Program-made: the position numbers and the translations under genes
The notes under the pieces: model-generated
Database searches by the model: none
Seen by the model: only the letters and a program-made list of their open reading frames with translations
What the model was told of the DNA's origin: nothing
Shown here: piece after piece, positions 5,490 through 5,921 of the stretch
Numbering within the stretch: the first letter of the stretch is position 1
Layout of the letters: every line of letters starts with the position of its first letter
Assembly (NCBI GenBank): GCA_002779425.1
Contig: PEWP01000031.1
Location: forward strand, 1-5,921
Source of the DNA: a bacterium (Candidatus Gribaldobacteria) CG07_land_8_20_14_0_80_33_18
GTDB lineage: Bacteria; Patescibacteriota; Minisyncoccia; Minisyncoccales; CG1-02-41-26
Reading direction: 5' to 3'
Length of the DNA: 5,921 bases

Positions 5490-5921
5490 ATGAAAAATAA
5501 AATTCACCCTGTTAAATCCCGCGAAGCGGGAATTTCGCCAAAGGCGAAATTATTTAACAGGGTAAAAAAAATTATAAAAAGAGATGGAACAATAGTTGAT
5601 TTTGAACAAGAAAAAATTACCAAGGCAATTTTTAAAGCCATTACTTCTGTTAATGAAGGAGATGGCAAAAAATCAAAAAAAATTTCTGAAAAAATAGTTC
5701 AAATATTAAATCGCCGTTTCAAAAAAAATGAAATTCCTACTGTTGAAGAAATTCAAGATATAGTGGAAGAGGTTTTAATTTTAGAAGATTTGGTAGAAAC
5801 TGCCAAGGCCTATATTTTATATCGGGAGCAAAGAAGAAGAATAAGAGAAGCCATTACCGTCAGCGAAGAAGCAGTAGATAGAGTTGACCAATATTTAGAA
5901 AAATTGGATTGGGAGGTTCAG
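5490..5921 (+). CDS. nrdD: Ribonucleoside-triphosphate reductase, ATP-cone N-terminus (runs off right edge)
   Basis: An open frame of 144 codons continues past the window. Residues about 27-120 form an ATP-cone, the allosteric activity domain of ribonucleotide reductases: it opens KKIIKRDGTIVDFEQEKI (26-43) and ends with ETAKAYILYREQRRRIREAI (103-122). The following VDQYLEKLDWEV (132-143) resembles the linker into the catalytic domain of anaerobic class III enzymes. The catalytic part is outside the window, so class II is possible. NrdR is unlikely because its N-terminal zinc ribbon is absent. ATG 5490 is the only start: TAA lies in frame at 5466-5468, and no other ATG, GTG or TTG precedes the ATP-cone. 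Residues about 5-26 are encoded by the 64-bp palindromic element. No Shine-Dalgarno sequence is seen. Confidence 0.8.
   Translation, partial: MKNKIHPVKSREAGISPKAKLFNRVKKIIKRDGTIVDFEQEKITKAIFKAITSVNEGDGKKSKKISEKIVQILNRRFKKNEIPTVEEIQDIVEEVLILEDLVETAKAYILYREQRRRIREAITVSEEAVDRVDQYLEKLDWEVQ
5518..5530. repeat. Inner hairpin 1 of the 64-bp element
   Basis: CCCGC-GAA-GCGGG is a perfect 5-bp GC stem with a three-base loop; flanking T5517 and A5531 could add a sixth pair. It is strikingly GC-rich against the AT-rich surroundings. Confidence 0.85.
5531..5551. repeat. Inner hairpin 2 of the 64-bp element
   Basis: AATTTCGCC (5531-5539) and GGCGAAATT (5543-5551) form a perfect 9-bp stem around an AAA loop. 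It directly abuts hairpin 1 and is one base from the right outer stem, completing the three-way junction. Confidence 0.85.

Larger units (their letters stand above)
5503..5566 (+). mobile_element. 64-bp palindromic miniature element inserted in frame in nrdD
   Basis: The ends are TTCACCCTGT and ACAGGGTAAA, identical to those of the GIY-YIG element. The outer stem ACCCTGTTAAAT (5506-5517) pairs perfectly with ATTTAACAGGGT (5552-5563). The two outermost bases also pair across the same C/A mismatch seen in the larger element. The interior is two perfect hairpins, so single-stranded DNA or RNA would fold into a three-way junction. It has no gene of its own. The nrdD frame passes through without a stop; one other forward frame is also open until a TAA in the right end. 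It is probably non-autonomous and could be moved by a GIY-YIG protein acting in trans (inference). Confidence 0.75.

Noticed and set aside
5503..5566. tRNA or other structured RNA gene, because of the cloverleaf-like fold
   Set aside because: It is a three-way junction of perfect stems with three-base loops. It lacks anticodon and T-arm features, and it lies inside a translated frame.
4177..5566. CRISPR array or REP/RAYT system
   Set aside because: There are only two units, 1.3 kb apart with genes between, and no spacers. The associated protein is a GIY-YIG nuclease, not a tyrosine (Y1) transposase.

Overview
The window is AT-rich, densely packed bacterial DNA that reads as part of a small, streamlined genome. 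The proteins are recognisable but divergent and Lys/Ile-rich. Genes overlap by 4-11 bases, there are almost no Shine-Dalgarno sequences, and lepB, hisS, a HIT protein, rpsU, ybeY, ftsA and ftsZ sit together outside a classical cell-wall (dcw) cluster. TGA is used as a stop codon (HIT gene, rpsU, ftsZ), so this is genetic code 11, not the Gracilibacteria/SR1 code. I infer a member of the Patescibacteria (Candidate Phyla Radiation), most likely Parcubacteria-like. This rests on gene content and style, not on a database search.

Layout: the 5' end of a leftward peptidyl-tRNA hydrolase gene (pth) occupies the left edge. A short divergent promoter region (about 105-164) follows. A rightward, apparently single transcription unit then runs lepB - hisS - HIT - rpsU - ybeY - ftsA - [GIY-YIG gene] - ftsZ. 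It covers protein export, tRNA charging, ribosome composition and maturation, and cell division. After a 78-base gap holding a consensus-like promoter comes the 5' end of a ribonucleotide reductase gene (ATP-cone domain; probably class III, nrdD), which runs off the right edge.

The most interesting signal is a pair of related elements sharing the same ends: TTCACCCTGT on the left and ACAGGGTAAA on the right. The first (4177-4468, 292 bp) carries a GIY-YIG endonuclease gene and lies between ftsA and ftsZ, within a few bases of each. The second (5503-5566, 64 bp) carries no gene. It folds into a long outer stem with two inner hairpins and lies inside the nrdD reading frame, 13 bases after the start codon starts, adding about 21-22 residues without a stop. 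The two copies differ by a compensatory base-pair change in their terminal repeats. I interpret them as an endonuclease-bearing mobile unit and a non-autonomous, protein-coding-compatible miniature derivative, similar in concept to the palindromic elements found inside Rickettsia genes.

No tRNA, rRNA or CRISPR array is seen. No gene-free stretch exceeds 80 bases.
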